NCBI GenBank assembly: GCA_023391315.1
Contig: JAEWBD010000400.1
Coordinates: 1-14,385 of the forward strand
From: Bacteroidota bacterium
GTDB taxonomy: Bacteria; Bacteroidota; Bacteroidia; Chitinophagales; Chitinophagaceae
Length of the DNA: 14,385 bases
Direction of reading: 5' to 3'
The translations under genes and the position numbers were made by a program. Under the pieces are notes generated by a model. It was not told where the DNA came from and searched no databases. It was given only the letters and a program-made list of their open reading frames with translations. Of the stretch, positions 6,223 through 13,727 are shown one piece after another (the first letter of the stretch is position 1; the number at the start of each line of letters is the position of its first letter).

Positions 6223-8781
6223 ATGAGCAGCACATCGTCAGCAGCGTTGCAGGAATTTAAAAATCTTGTTGCGCTAAAGTTTCAGTTATATAATAGTTTG
6301 TTTATTTCGTTACCGTTTCACCGTATAGAAAAAACAGGGGTATTGCTTTCCTTATTTTTATTGGAATGTGAAGAAGGCTTCGGCAAACATAAAAGCCCCG
6401 CAGATATTATTGATAACTTTTTAGAAAAAAATACTTCGTACGAAAAAGAGGAAGAACGGATAGACCTTTTATTCCGCTTTGTGCAATATGCAGAACGGCA
6501 GGTGGTTTTGTTTGATGCATTGGAAGATGCCGCTTTTACAGATGTAAATGATGTAAACGGCTCGGGCACAATAAAGCAATTGTGCTCGCAAATAACACAG
6601 ATGCAGAAGGAAACCGATTTTGTAAAAAAGCTGAATGATTTTGCTGTGCGTATTGTATTAACAGCACATCCAACGCAGTTCTATACCGGTGAAGTGCTGG
6701 GTATTATAAACGATTTAAGCAGCGCTTTAAAAGATGATGATACGGAAGTGGTAAATAATTACCTGCAGCAACTTGGCAGAACTCCTTTTCTTAAAAAACA
6801 AAAGCCCACGCCTTATGATGAAGCACTAAGCCTTTTATGGTTTTTGGAAAATGTATTTTACGATGCGGCAGGCAACATTATGTCAATTTTAAAAAACGAC
6901 GTACAGGAATCTGAGCGCTTAAACCATCCTTTAATACAAATGGGTTTTTGGCCCGGCGCAGACAGGGATGGCAACCCGTTTGTTAACACCGGTATTACCT
7001 TAAAAGTGGCTGAAACACTCCGGGCGGGCATCCTGCGTTCTTATCACAAAAATGCACGATGGTTAAAACGCAGGCTTACATTTAAAGGCACGCAGGAACT
7101 GATTGCCTTGCTTGAAAAACGTCTTTACGATAACCTTTATGATGCTGATAATGTTGAACAAATAACGCAGGAAGAAATAAAAGATATACTGCAGCAAATA
7201 ATTGTTACGCTTCATGCCAACAATGATTTGTTTATAGAAGATGTATATAAGCTTTTGTTTAAGTGTGAAATTTTCGGTTTGTATTTTGCTTCACTCGATA
7301 TACGCCAGGATAGTTCTGTGCATGCTAAGTTTTTTGAATCGCTTGCTGCACAAAAAATACTGCCGCAGAATTATGCCGGTTTTGATGAAAACAAAAAGAT
7401 CGATGCCCTGCTAAAATTGCACGGGCATGACATATCATTTAAAGATGATGATCTTTTAAATGATACCATACAATCGGTTAAGGCCATAAAAACCATACAG
7501 GAAAGAAATGGAAAAGAAGCCTGCCACAGGTATATTATAAGCCACTCGTACAGCGCCCTGAATATTATAGAAGTATATGCTTTATTAATATTAGGCGGAT
7601 GGAAAAAAGAAGCATTGAGTGTTGATATAGTTCCTTTATTTGAAACAATCGATGACCTGGCCAATGCAGCTGCCATTATGAAAAAACTGTATTCCAACAA
7701 AATATACAGGCAACACTTAAAGCTGCGCAACAATACGCAAACCATTATGCTTGGTTTTTCTGATGGTACCAAAGATGGTGGCTATTTAATGGCTAACTGG
7801 AGCATTTATAAGGCCAAAGAAGAATTAACACGCATCTCCAGGAGTTTTGGTGTTGATGTAATATTCTTCGATGGGCGCGGTGGCCCGCCGGCACGCGGTG
7901 GCGGCAAAACACATAAGTTCTATGCATCAATGGGGCACGATATTTCAAACAAAGAAATACAATTAACGGTGCAGGGGCAAACCGTAAGTTCCAATTTCGG
8001 CACCATCAGTTCAGCACAATTTAATATTGAACAATTAATTCATGCCGGTATTTCAAACGATCTGTTTTCATCAAAAGAAAATACCTTAACCAGGAGCGAA
8101 GAAAAGCTGTTAAAGCAACTTTCTGAAGACAGTTATGAAGCCTATCTGCAGTTAAAAAATCACCCGGCATTTGTTGATTATCTCGCGGAGATAAGCCCCT
8201 TGCGTTTTTACTCGGAAACAAATATTGGCAGCAGGCCAACCAAGCGTGGCAAAACATCAACACTAGCTTTGAAAGATCTCAGAGCTATCCCGTTTGTGGG
8301 TTCATTCAGCCAGCTTAAACAAAATGTAACAGGCTATTATGGTGTGGGCATTGCATTGAAAAAAGCTGAGGAAAACCGCAAATGGAACAGCGTGGTTCAG
8401 CTATATAAACACTCGCTTTTTTTCAAAACTTTAATTGATAATTGCGAGATGGCAATGATGAAATGTTATTTCCCGCTAACACAATATCTTGCCGGTAATT
8501 CGCGGTATGGAAAGCTTTGGAATATGATGAATTCTGAGTATAATCTCACGCTGCAGTATTTACAGAAGCTTACAGGCAATGACACACTGATGGCGGGGTA
8601 TCCTGTTGAAAGTTCAAGCATACACATGCGGGAAAGAATTGTGCTGCCGCTGGCTACCATTCAGCAGTATGCCTTAATGCAGTTGCGCTCAAAAAATGAT
8701 TCGCAGTACAAAGAAAAATATGAGAAGCTTGCTATGCGGTGTTCCTTCGGGATAATTAATGCCGGGAGAAATTCAGCATAA
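6223..8781 (+). CDS. ppc: Phosphoenolpyruvate carboxylase, Bacteroidota type
   Basis: Ppc adds bicarbonate to PEP to make oxaloacetate and phosphate, refilling the TCA cycle, in the cytoplasm. At 852 residues it is slightly shorter than the E. coli enzyme (883). Recognisable motifs in order: VLTAHPTQ with His149 (E. coli His138 site), GFWPGADRDGNPF (241-253), VPLFETIDDL, MLGFSDGTKDGG (509-520), FFDGRGGPPARGGG (548-561), and a C-terminus ending in GRNSA. Several differ from the textbook enzyme: HPTQ instead of HPTE, SDGTKD instead of SDSAKD, Asp550 where E. coli has His579 in FHGRGG, and NSA instead of the terminal NTG. I recall the same substitutions in other Bacteroidota, so they look lineage-specific rather than inactivating. 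The gene follows crtB after 44 bases, so it may share that transcript, and it ends before a strong terminator. Confidence 0.93.
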   Translation: MSSTSSAALQEFKNLVALKFQLYNSLFISLPFHRIEKTGVLLSLFLLECEEGFGKHKSPADIIDNFLEKNTSYEKEEERIDLLFRFVQYAERQVVLFDALEDAAFTDVNDVNGSGTIKQLCSQITQMQKETDFVKKLNDFAVRIVLTAHPTQFYTGEVLGIINDLSSALKDDDTEVVNNYLQQLGRTPFLKKQKPTPYDEALSLLWFLENVFYDAAGNIMSILKNDVQESERLNHPLIQMGFWPGADRDGNPFVNTGITLKVAETLRAGILRSYHKNARWLKRRLTFKGTQELIALLEKRLYDNLYDADNVEQITQEEIKDILQQIIVTLHANNDLFIEDVYKLLFKCEIFGLYFASLDIRQDSSVHAKFFESLAAQKILPQNYAGFDENKKIDALLKLHGHDISFKDDDLLNDTIQSVKAIKTIQERNGKEACHRYIISHSYSALNIIEVYALLILGGWKKEALSVDIVPLFETIDDLANAAAIMKKLYSNKIYRQHLKLRNNTQTIMLGFSDGTKDGGYLMANWSIYKAKEELTRISRSFGVDVIFFDGRGGPPARGGGKTHKFYASMGHDISNKEIQLTVQGQTVSSNFGTISSAQFNIEQLIHAGISNDLFSSKENTLTRSEEKLLKQLSEDSYEAYLQLKNHPAFVDYLAEISPLRFYSETNIGSRPTKRGKTSTLALKDLRAIPFVGSFSQLKQNVTGYYGVGIALKKAEENRKWNSVVQLYKHSLFFKTLIDNCEMAMMKCYFPLTQYLAGNSRYGKLWNMMNSEYNLTLQYLQKLTGNDTLMAGYPVESSSIHMRERIVLPLATIQQYALMQLRSKNDSQYKEKYEKLAMRCSFGIINAGRNSA

Positions 8782-8832
8782 AGCGCTTTAGAAATCAGGT
8801 CCCAACAAATTTTTTAGTCAATCCCATAAAAT

Positions 8833-8860
8833 AAAAAGGGTTCCGCAATGAACCCTTTTT
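8833..8860. terminator. Bidirectional terminator between ppc and ppa
   Basis: AAAAAGGGTTC (8833-8843) and GAACCCTTTTT (8850-8860) form a perfect 11-bp stem with the 6-base loop CGCAAT. T-rich sequence follows on the plus strand (TTATTTTATTA), and the mirrored A-tract at 8828-8837 gives T-rich sequence on the minus strand. Placed between convergent ppc and ppa, it should end transcription from both sides. Confidence 0.88.
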
Positions 8861-8882
8861 TATTTTATTATAATCTTATCAG

Positions 8883-9458
8883 CTAAGCCTGCTCAACGGC
8901 TTTGGGTAATTTGTCGCCAAACTTCTTTTTATAAAAAAGCATTGCATCTTCAATTATATCCAAAGCTTTTGCTTTATCGCCAAAATCGGAAACGACAACG
9001 GATTTCTTTTCAAGCGTTTTATACTCTTCAAAGAAATGCCTTAATTCTTCAAAGAAATGCTGTGGAAGTTCTTCTATATTATTATAATGGTTTACACCGG
9101 GGTCATTGTTGGCAACGGCAATTATCTTATCATCTGCATCGCCGCCGTCAACCATTTGCATAACGCCAACAATTTTGGCTTCCATTAATGTTAAAGGCTG
9201 CACCGGCAAAGAAGTAATAACCAATATATCAAGTGGATCTTTATCGTCTCCATAAGTTTGCGGGATAAAACCATAATTCACAGGATAGTAAAAAGAAGAA
9301 TAAATAACGCGGTCCAGTTTTAACAAACCACTTTCTTTATCAATTTCATACTTGCATCTTGAGCCTTGGGATATCTCAATAACAGCATTAACAATTCTGG
9401 GTGCCCTATCTCCGGTATTTACGCCATGCCATGGATGAAGAACAGTAGTGGTAATCAT
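8883..9458 (-). CDS. ppa: Soluble family I inorganic pyrophosphatase
   Basis: Ppa hydrolyses pyrophosphate to two phosphates in the cytoplasm, pulling forward reactions that release PPi. The 191 residues carry the family signature DKDPLDI with D72, D74 and D77, corresponding to E. coli D65, D67 and D70. Other recognisable catalytic positions are E28 (VIEIS), K37 and R50 (KYEIDKESG...LDR), Y63 (NYGF), D104 and D109 (MVDGGDADDK), and Y146-K147 (HFFEEYK). The start ATG at 9458 is 13 bases downstream of a TACATTTG element, implying a very short leader. An internal near-duplication, HFFEELR-HFFEEYK at 134-147, is encoded by two identical 15-base stretches. The gene is divergent from plsY and convergent with ppc. 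It has no operon partner here. Confidence 0.95.
   Translation of the reverse strand: MITTTVLHPWHGVNTGDRAPRIVNAVIEISQGSRCKYEIDKESGLLKLDRVIYSSFYYPVNYGFIPQTYGDDKDPLDILVITSLPVQPLTLMEAKIVGVMQMVDGGDADDKIIAVANNDPGVNHYNNIEELPQHFFEELRHFFEEYKTLEKKSVVVSDFGDKAKALDIIEDAMLFYKKKFGDKLPKAVEQA
9025..9060. repeat. 15-bp direct repeat, 21-bp period, inside ppa
   Basis: TCTTCAAAGAAATGC occurs at 9025-9039 and again at 9046-9060, exactly 21 bases (seven codons) apart and in frame. It encodes the repeated peptide HFFEE. In the E. coli enzyme only the second copy (HFFEHYK) has a counterpart. This could be an in-frame tandem duplication that later diverged over its last six bases, or convergence of codons. Confidence 0.7.
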
Positions 9459-9471
9459 AATTAAATTTTTG

Positions 9472-9479
9472 CAAATGTA
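9472..9479 (-). promoter_or_regulatory. Candidate -7 promoter element for ppa
   Basis: CAAATGTA on the plus strand reads TACATTTG on the minus strand, the same octamer as ahead of the GT2 gene and a match to TAnnTTTG. It is 13 bases upstream of the ppa start codon, which predicts a leader of only several bases. No convincing TTTG is found at -33. Confidence 0.42.
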
Positions 9480-9666
9480 CTTTTAAACAGCTTTTTTAAG
9501 AAGTCTTATTTGAGATAGATGAAATATTTTAAAAAAACTAATTAAGAAATCCGGAAAAAAATTTTCAAATAGACCGTTTTTTATATATTTATCCTTTTTA
9601 AATCCAGCCTTATATTTAGAATGACAGGTAAACAATTTTATCAAAAAGTTTATACTGAATTGGGCT

Positions 9667-9674
9667 TATATTTG
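9667..9674 (+). promoter_or_regulatory. Candidate -7 promoter element for plsY
   Basis: TATATTTG matches TAnnTTTG and lies 31 bases before the plsY ATG. A weaker copy, TATATTTA, is at 9611-9618. No TTTG sits at the usual -33 spacing. The rest of the 247-base divergent gap (9459-9705) is very AT-rich and shows no small gene or strong hairpin. Confidence 0.42.
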
Positions 9675-9705
9675 TAATGCTTTATTAACCTCGTTTAGTT
9701 TCCCA

Positions 9706-10371
9706 ATGAATGAAATCTTACTAATAATAGCGGCCTACCTAATAGGCTCTGTACCAACAGCAATATGGGTTAGCAGGTATTTTTTTGGAGTTGATATTCG
9801 TGATTATGGCAGCGGTAATGCAGGCGCCACCAATACTTATCGCGTATTAGGTGCAAAATGGGGCACACTTGTAATGATTACAGATATGGTTAAAGGCGTT
9901 ATAGCCACTTCCCTGTACATTTTAATTCCATATTACGTAACAAAATCCAATGAATGGGACAGGACAAATCTTATGATCGGGCTTGGCCTGGCAGCGGTTG
10001 CCGGTCATATTTTCCCCATCTGGGCTGGTTTCAGGGGCGGCAAAGGCGTGGCAACCTTGTTTGGAATGATATTAGCTATTCAACCCATCGTAGCTGTATG
10101 CTGTGTTGGGGTGTTTTTGCTGGTTTTATATTTAACGAGGTTTGTGTCGCTCAGTTCTATTCTGTCAAGTGTAGCATTCGCCGTTTTTATTCTTTTTATT
10201 TTCAATGATGATGTTACACTATACAGGATATTCTCTGTAGCAGTAGCATTAATGGTTATACTCACCCACCAAAAAAATATAAACCGGTTGTTAAACGGAA
10301 CAGAAAGCAAGGTTCCAATCCTTAAACACCGCGACCGCCGCCGCAGCAACAGGCAAAAAAGAAGACGTTGA
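9706..10371 (+). CDS. plsY: Acyl-phosphate:glycerol-3-phosphate acyltransferase PlsY
   Basis: PlsY acylates glycerol-3-phosphate at position 1 using acyl-phosphate made by PlsX, starting membrane phospholipid synthesis. The 221 residues form several membrane helices with the three family motifs: GSGNAGATN (35-43), GHIFPIWAGFRGGKGVAT (100-117), and THQKNINRLLNGTE (187-200). TDMVKG at 59-64 is a further conserved loop. The tail after residue 205 is strongly basic (HRDRRRSNRQKRRR), longer and more arginine-rich than the catalytic core needs, and presumably lies on the cytoplasmic, phosphate-lipid side. The ATG at 9706 gives the usual N-terminal helix. The M48 lipoprotein gene follows 124 bases downstream on the same strand and is not obviously related. 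Confidence 0.95.
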   Translation: MNEILLIIAAYLIGSVPTAIWVSRYFFGVDIRDYGSGNAGATNTYRVLGAKWGTLVMITDMVKGVIATSLYILIPYYVTKSNEWDRTNLMIGLGLAAVAGHIFPIWAGFRGGKGVATLFGMILAIQPIVAVCCVGVFLLVLYLTRFVSLSSILSSVAFAVFILFIFNDDVTLYRIFSVAVALMVILTHQKNINRLLNGTESKVPILKHRDRRRSNRQKRRR

Positions 10372-10495
10372 TCTTCATTTTTAACTATTGTTGAATTTTT
10401 AATTATTTTATGAAACGCCCGCATAAAATGCTTCCCTTTCAGGAGAATGTATAAGGCGTTCCATGAGACCATTTAAAAAAACAGAAATTATACGA

Positions 10496-11305
10496 ATGAA
10501 ACCGAAAATCATCCTGCTACTTCTCTTTGTAGCAAGCCTTAACTTTTTTTCCTGCACACGAAATGCAATTACCGGCAGAAACCAGCTTTCACTGGTTCCC
10601 GAATCTGAAATGCAGCAAATGGCTGTAACCCAATACAGGGAATTTCTCGATACCAGTAAAGTTGTTCCAAAAACAAATGCCAATGCAGAAATGGTGAAAC
10701 GCGTTGGTTCGCGCATAGCATCGGCTATTACGAAATATTACCAGGAAAAAGGTATTACAAATGATATAGCCAATTATAAATGGGAGTTTAACCTCGTTCA
10801 GGACAAACAGGTAAACGCATGGTGCATGCCCGGTGGCAAAGTGGTTGTTTATACAGGCATTCTTCCCATTACGCAAAACGAAGATGCGCTTGCCATTGTA
10901 TTGGGACATGAAATAACGCATGCTGTTGCAGGCCATGGCCGTGAACGCATGAGCCAGGTAATGGTAGCACAGGGATTACAGATAGCTGGGAACGTGGCTT
11001 TATCAAAAAATGCACAAACGGTAAATATTTTCAATAATGTTTTTGGACCTGCTGCGCAGGTTGGTGTATTGTTACCGAATAGCCGTAACCAGGAACTGGA
11101 AGCAGATCATTACGGGCTGATCTTTGCGGCAATTGCAGGCTACAATCCGCAGGAAGCTATATCTTTCTGGACGCGTATGGCAAACTTGAGCAAAGGCGGT
11201 GCACCACCTGTATTTTTAAGCGATCACCCAAGCGATGCTGACAGGATTCAGAAATTAAAACAGCTAATGCCTGAAGCGCTTTCTTATTATAAGCCTTCCA
11301 AATAA
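10496..11305 (+). CDS. M48-family zinc metalloprotease lipoprotein
   Basis: This is a predicted envelope metalloprotease of the M48 family, in the broad group that includes the outer-membrane quality-control protease BepA and Oma1-like proteins. From the ATG at 10496 the protein has 269 residues. It begins with a lipoprotein signal (MKPK, hydrophobic LLLLFVASLNFFS, Cys20), so it is probably lipid-anchored in the periplasm. The next segment, TRNAITGRNQLSLVPESE, is typical of this group. HEITH (138-142) provides two zinc ligands and the catalytic Glu139, and ELEAD (200-204) provides the third. HPSDADRI (244-251) is the conserved C-terminal motif. No TPR repeats are present. An in-frame ATG at 10463 would add 11 residues and make the signal peptide unusually long, so I prefer 10496. 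The substrate is unknown. Confidence 0.88.
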   Translation: MKPKIILLLLFVASLNFFSCTRNAITGRNQLSLVPESEMQQMAVTQYREFLDTSKVVPKTNANAEMVKRVGSRIASAITKYYQEKGITNDIANYKWEFNLVQDKQVNAWCMPGGKVVVYTGILPITQNEDALAIVLGHEITHAVAGHGRERMSQVMVAQGLQIAGNVALSKNAQTVNIFNNVFGPAAQVGVLLPNSRNQELEADHYGLIFAAIAGYNPQEAISFWTRMANLSKGGAPPVFLSDHPSDADRIQKLKQLMPEALSYYKPSK

Positions 11306-11499
11306 CCAAGAGGAGATTGTTTAAACCAATGTTTTACCCTTAAGGTTTAACGTCTAAAAATAACCTTACAGTAAACGACATCGTTCGTTATTCATCACTC
11401 AAAAAACAGCATTAGTAACAAGTATAAAAATCTTCTTTATACTGTAAGTTTCTTAATAAATTATTCGTGCAATATTCTTCCCGGAATAACAGGCAATAA
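11306..11499. other. Gap after the M48 gene, with an AT-rich hairpin
   Basis: This convergent gap has no credible gene. It contains an 8-bp perfect hairpin, AGTATAAA (11421-11428) with TTTATACT (11436-11443) around a 7-base loop. There is also a distant 9-bp inverted repeat, CTTACAGTA (11365-11373) with TACTGTAAG (11440-11448), which competes with it, and a 7-bp repeat, TTAAACC (11321-11327) with GGTTTAA (11344-11350). These could help end M48 transcription, but in AT-rich DNA they may be chance. Confidence 0.4.
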
Positions 11500-11523
11500 A
11501 AAACCCCGCGGCTGCGGGGTTTT
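11500..11523. terminator. Strong terminator at the end of rpsA (also facing the M48 gene)
   Basis: AAAACCCCGC (11500-11509) and GCGGGGTTTT (11514-11523) form a perfect 10-bp GC-rich stem with a GGCT loop. On the minus strand the stem is followed by six T (the A-run at 11498-11503), a textbook rho-independent terminator 21 bases past the rpsA stop. On the plus strand only four T follow, so it is probably less efficient for the M48 transcript. Confidence 0.92.
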
Positions 11524-11544
11524 GAAATTTTATAACGAAAAGAA

Positions 11545-13512
11545 TTATTTCTCTTCTTCTTTCTTAAGCTTCTCTTTAATTTCAGCCAAAGCGCTAAGAT
11601 CGCCAAGTGTAGCTTTTTCAACCTTGTTCTGAATATTCTTAACCGTTTTACGTGTCTTTTCAGATTCGGCTTTTGCTTCTTTCTTAGCTGATTCCTGTTC
11701 AGCCACTTTTACCTGTTCCCATATTTTGGTATGGCTTACAAGAATACGCTTTTCATTACGGTCAAATTCAATCACCATAAATTCCGCAGTTTCATCTGCC
11801 ACCAGGCTCTTGCCGTCTTCTTTAATTAAATGACGGTTAGGTGCAAAACCTTCAAGGCCGTAAGGTAACTGAACAATAGCGCCGCGGTCATCTTTACGAA
11901 TGATAGTTCCTTCATGCACGCTGCCTACAGCAAATGTATCCTGTAAAGCTGTCCATGGGTCTTCTTCCAGTTGTTTATGACCAAGCTGCAATTTGCGGTT
12001 TTCTTTATCGATGGCCATTATCAGCACATCAATTTCTTCGCCCGTTTTTGTGTATTCACCAGGATGATTGAAGCGTTTCAGCCAGCTTAAATCGCTGATA
12101 TGGATCATACCGCCAATACCTGGTTCAAGCTCTACAAACACGCCGTAAGGAGTAATGTTTTTAACCACACCTTTGTGCCTGCTGCCTTCCGGATATTTTT
12201 CTTCGATATTATTCCACGGGTCTTCTGTAAGCTGCTTGATGGAAAGACTCATTTTGCGGGATTCTTTATCCAGCGTTACAACCTTAGCTTCATGCTCATC
12301 ACCCAGTTTAAAGAATTCTTTTGCATTGATAGGTGTGTTAGCCCATGTAATTTCACTCACGTGTACCAAACCTTCAACGCCGGGAAGAATTTCAAGGAAA
12401 GCACCGTAGTCTTCAATGTTAACTACTTTGCCTTTTACAACAGCGCCTTCATGTATAAATTCAGGCAATACATCCCAGGGATGTGGGGTAAGCTGTTTTA
12501 AACCAAGGCTGATGCGTTTCTTATCATCGTCAAAATCAAGCACAACAACCTGCAGTTTCTGATCCATCTTCACTACTTCACTTGGGTGAGAAATTCTGCC
12601 CCATGAAATATCCGTGATGTATAGTAAACCATCTAAGCCGCCAAGGTCCATAAATGCACCAAAGTCTGTAATGTTCTTAACAGTACCTTCAAGCACCTGG
12701 CCCTTTTCAAGCTTGCTGATGATTTCTGCACGCTGTGCTTCAATATCGCTTTCAATTAATGCTTTGTGTGATACAACGGCGTTCTTTATGGCTTCGTTAA
12801 TTTTAACAACCTTGAACTCCATTGTTTTGCCTACAAACTGATCGTAATCAGTTACAGGTTTAACGTCAATCTGAGAACCAGGCAGGAATGTTTCGAGGCC
12901 AAATACATCTACAATTAAGCCGCCCTTTGTTTTGCTGGTAACGCTACCGGTAACCACTTCGCCTGTTTTGTGCACTTCAACAATGCGCTCCCATGCACGA
13001 AATACACGAGCCTGTTTGCGGCTGAGGTGAAGGTTGCCATCGCGGTCTTCTTTTTCAACCACCATAACTTCCACAACATCGCTCACTTTAAGACCGGGGT
13101 TATCGCGGAATTCGTTAAGCGATACAAGACCATCGCTTTTAAAACCAATGTTTACAACAACATCAGTTTTAGTAAGGCCTACAACGGTTCCGTTTACAAT
13201 TTCGCCATCTTCAATGGTAACAAAAGTGTTCTCGTAAACCTTGTCATACTTTTCTTTTTCTTCTTTGCTGTAGTTTGTAACATTACGCTTATCAACGCTC
13301 CAGTCAAAATCGTCGTGCGCTGCCAGCTTTTCTTCTACAGGCTGGGGAAGTGTTTCTGTAATAGTGTTTTCCACTGCGGGCTGGGTTTCAGTTTCAGAAG
13401 CTGAATCTTCTGTCACAGGTGCATTTGTTGTCGCTGTAGTTGCTTCTGCCTGTGGGGCATTGGCAGACTCCTGTGCCTCAGCGTTTGTGTTAGGAATATT
13501 ATTTTCACTCAT
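11545..13512 (-). CDS. rpsA: 30S ribosomal protein S1
   Basis: S1 binds mRNA on the 30S subunit and helps initiation on structured or weak-leader messages. The 655 residues comprise an acidic, low-complexity Ala/Thr/Glu-rich extension (about 1-75) and six S1 OB-fold domains. The domains lie at roughly 103-166, 184-250, 271-340, 356-427, 443-514 and 530-596. A charged Lys/Glu-rich tail (about 605-655) is probably helical. Domains 3 to 5 are the most regular (for example GTVKNITDFGAFMDLGGLDG at 276-295). E. coli S1 has 557 residues, so the extra length is in both ends; as I recall this is usual for Bacteroidota. The gene has a promoter-like element 32 bases upstream and a strong terminator, so it can be transcribed alone. 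The CBS-protein gene lies upstream on the same strand. Confidence 0.96.
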   Translation of the reverse strand: MSENNIPNTNAEAQESANAPQAEATTATTNAPVTEDSASETETQPAVENTITETLPQPVEEKLAAHDDFDWSVDKRNVTNYSKEEKEKYDKVYENTFVTIEDGEIVNGTVVGLTKTDVVVNIGFKSDGLVSLNEFRDNPGLKVSDVVEVMVVEKEDRDGNLHLSRKQARVFRAWERIVEVHKTGEVVTGSVTSKTKGGLIVDVFGLETFLPGSQIDVKPVTDYDQFVGKTMEFKVVKINEAIKNAVVSHKALIESDIEAQRAEIISKLEKGQVLEGTVKNITDFGAFMDLGGLDGLLYITDISWGRISHPSEVVKMDQKLQVVVLDFDDDKKRISLGLKQLTPHPWDVLPEFIHEGAVVKGKVVNIEDYGAFLEILPGVEGLVHVSEITWANTPINAKEFFKLGDEHEAKVVTLDKESRKMSLSIKQLTEDPWNNIEEKYPEGSRHKGVVKNITPYGVFVELEPGIGGMIHISDLSWLKRFNHPGEYTKTGEEIDVLIMAIDKENRKLQLGHKQLEEDPWTALQDTFAVGSVHEGTIIRKDDRGAIVQLPYGLEGFAPNRHLIKEDGKSLVADETAEFMVIEFDRNEKRILVSHTKIWEQVKVAEQESAKKEAKAESEKTRKTVKNIQNKVEKATLGDLSALAEIKEKLKKEEEK

Positions 13513-13544
13513 AATAAAAATCCCGTTGTTTTAAATCGGGGCGG

Positions 13545-13552
13545 CAAAAGTA
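13545..13552 (-). promoter_or_regulatory. Candidate -7 promoter element for rpsA
   Basis: CAAAAGTA on the plus strand reads TACTTTTG on the minus strand, matching TAnnTTTG, 32 bases upstream of the rpsA ATG. The short leader it would start contains CCCG...CGGG (4 bp, 11-base loop) followed by ATTTTTATT just before the ATG. This is too weak to call an attenuator, but it could fold over the start. No -33 TTTG is evident. Confidence 0.42.
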
Positions 13553-13727
13553 AGTAAAATACAGTAAAAACACGTATTTGCAACGGGCCGGTTTGTTAAT
13601 GAATTCTTTAAGAGAAACGGCGTTATAGTCGAATAAGCCGGTAGAAAACCTAAATGATCAATGCTCATTTCAGCCATTGAATCAAATATTGAATATTGTA
13701 TTGTTGAATATGGATTACTATACAGGA
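13553..13727. other. Gap between rpsA promoter and the CBS-protein gene
   Basis: I see no gene here. The part nearest the CBS gene is AT-rich and has three TTGAAT copies (13677, 13689 and 13704), two of them within a near-palindrome AATATTGAATATT (13686-13698). There is no clear terminator for the CBS gene, so some read-through into rpsA is possible. Confidence 0.35.

Noticed and set aside
7371..7772. 133-residue minus-strand frame inside ppc
   Set aside because: It is antisense to a conserved enzyme, with hydrophobic runs that arise from the complementary strand. There is no promoter or start signal.
3796..8781. crtI-crtB-ppc considered as a novel metabolic cluster
   Set aside because: The three genes are closely spaced, but Ppc is general anaplerosis with no special link to carotenoids. 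The grouping is most simply chance co-orientation.
10410..10454. A 14-codon open frame (MKRPHKMLPFQENV) upstream of the M48 gene
   Set aside because: It is too short to judge, has no ribosome-binding signal, and shows nothing suggesting a regulatory leader peptide. Chance frames of this size are common.
12100..12501. Plus-strand open frames of 84-144 residues antisense to rpsA (12100-13404)
   Set aside because: They overlap a certain conserved gene in antisense, have no domain-like sequence, and reflect the codon composition of the rpsA strand.
13676..13710. Three TTGAAT copies, considered as an iteron, operator or CRISPR-like repeat
   Set aside because: The copies are only six bases, unevenly spaced (12 and 15) and within AT-rich DNA. 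There is no spacer structure and no linked gene.
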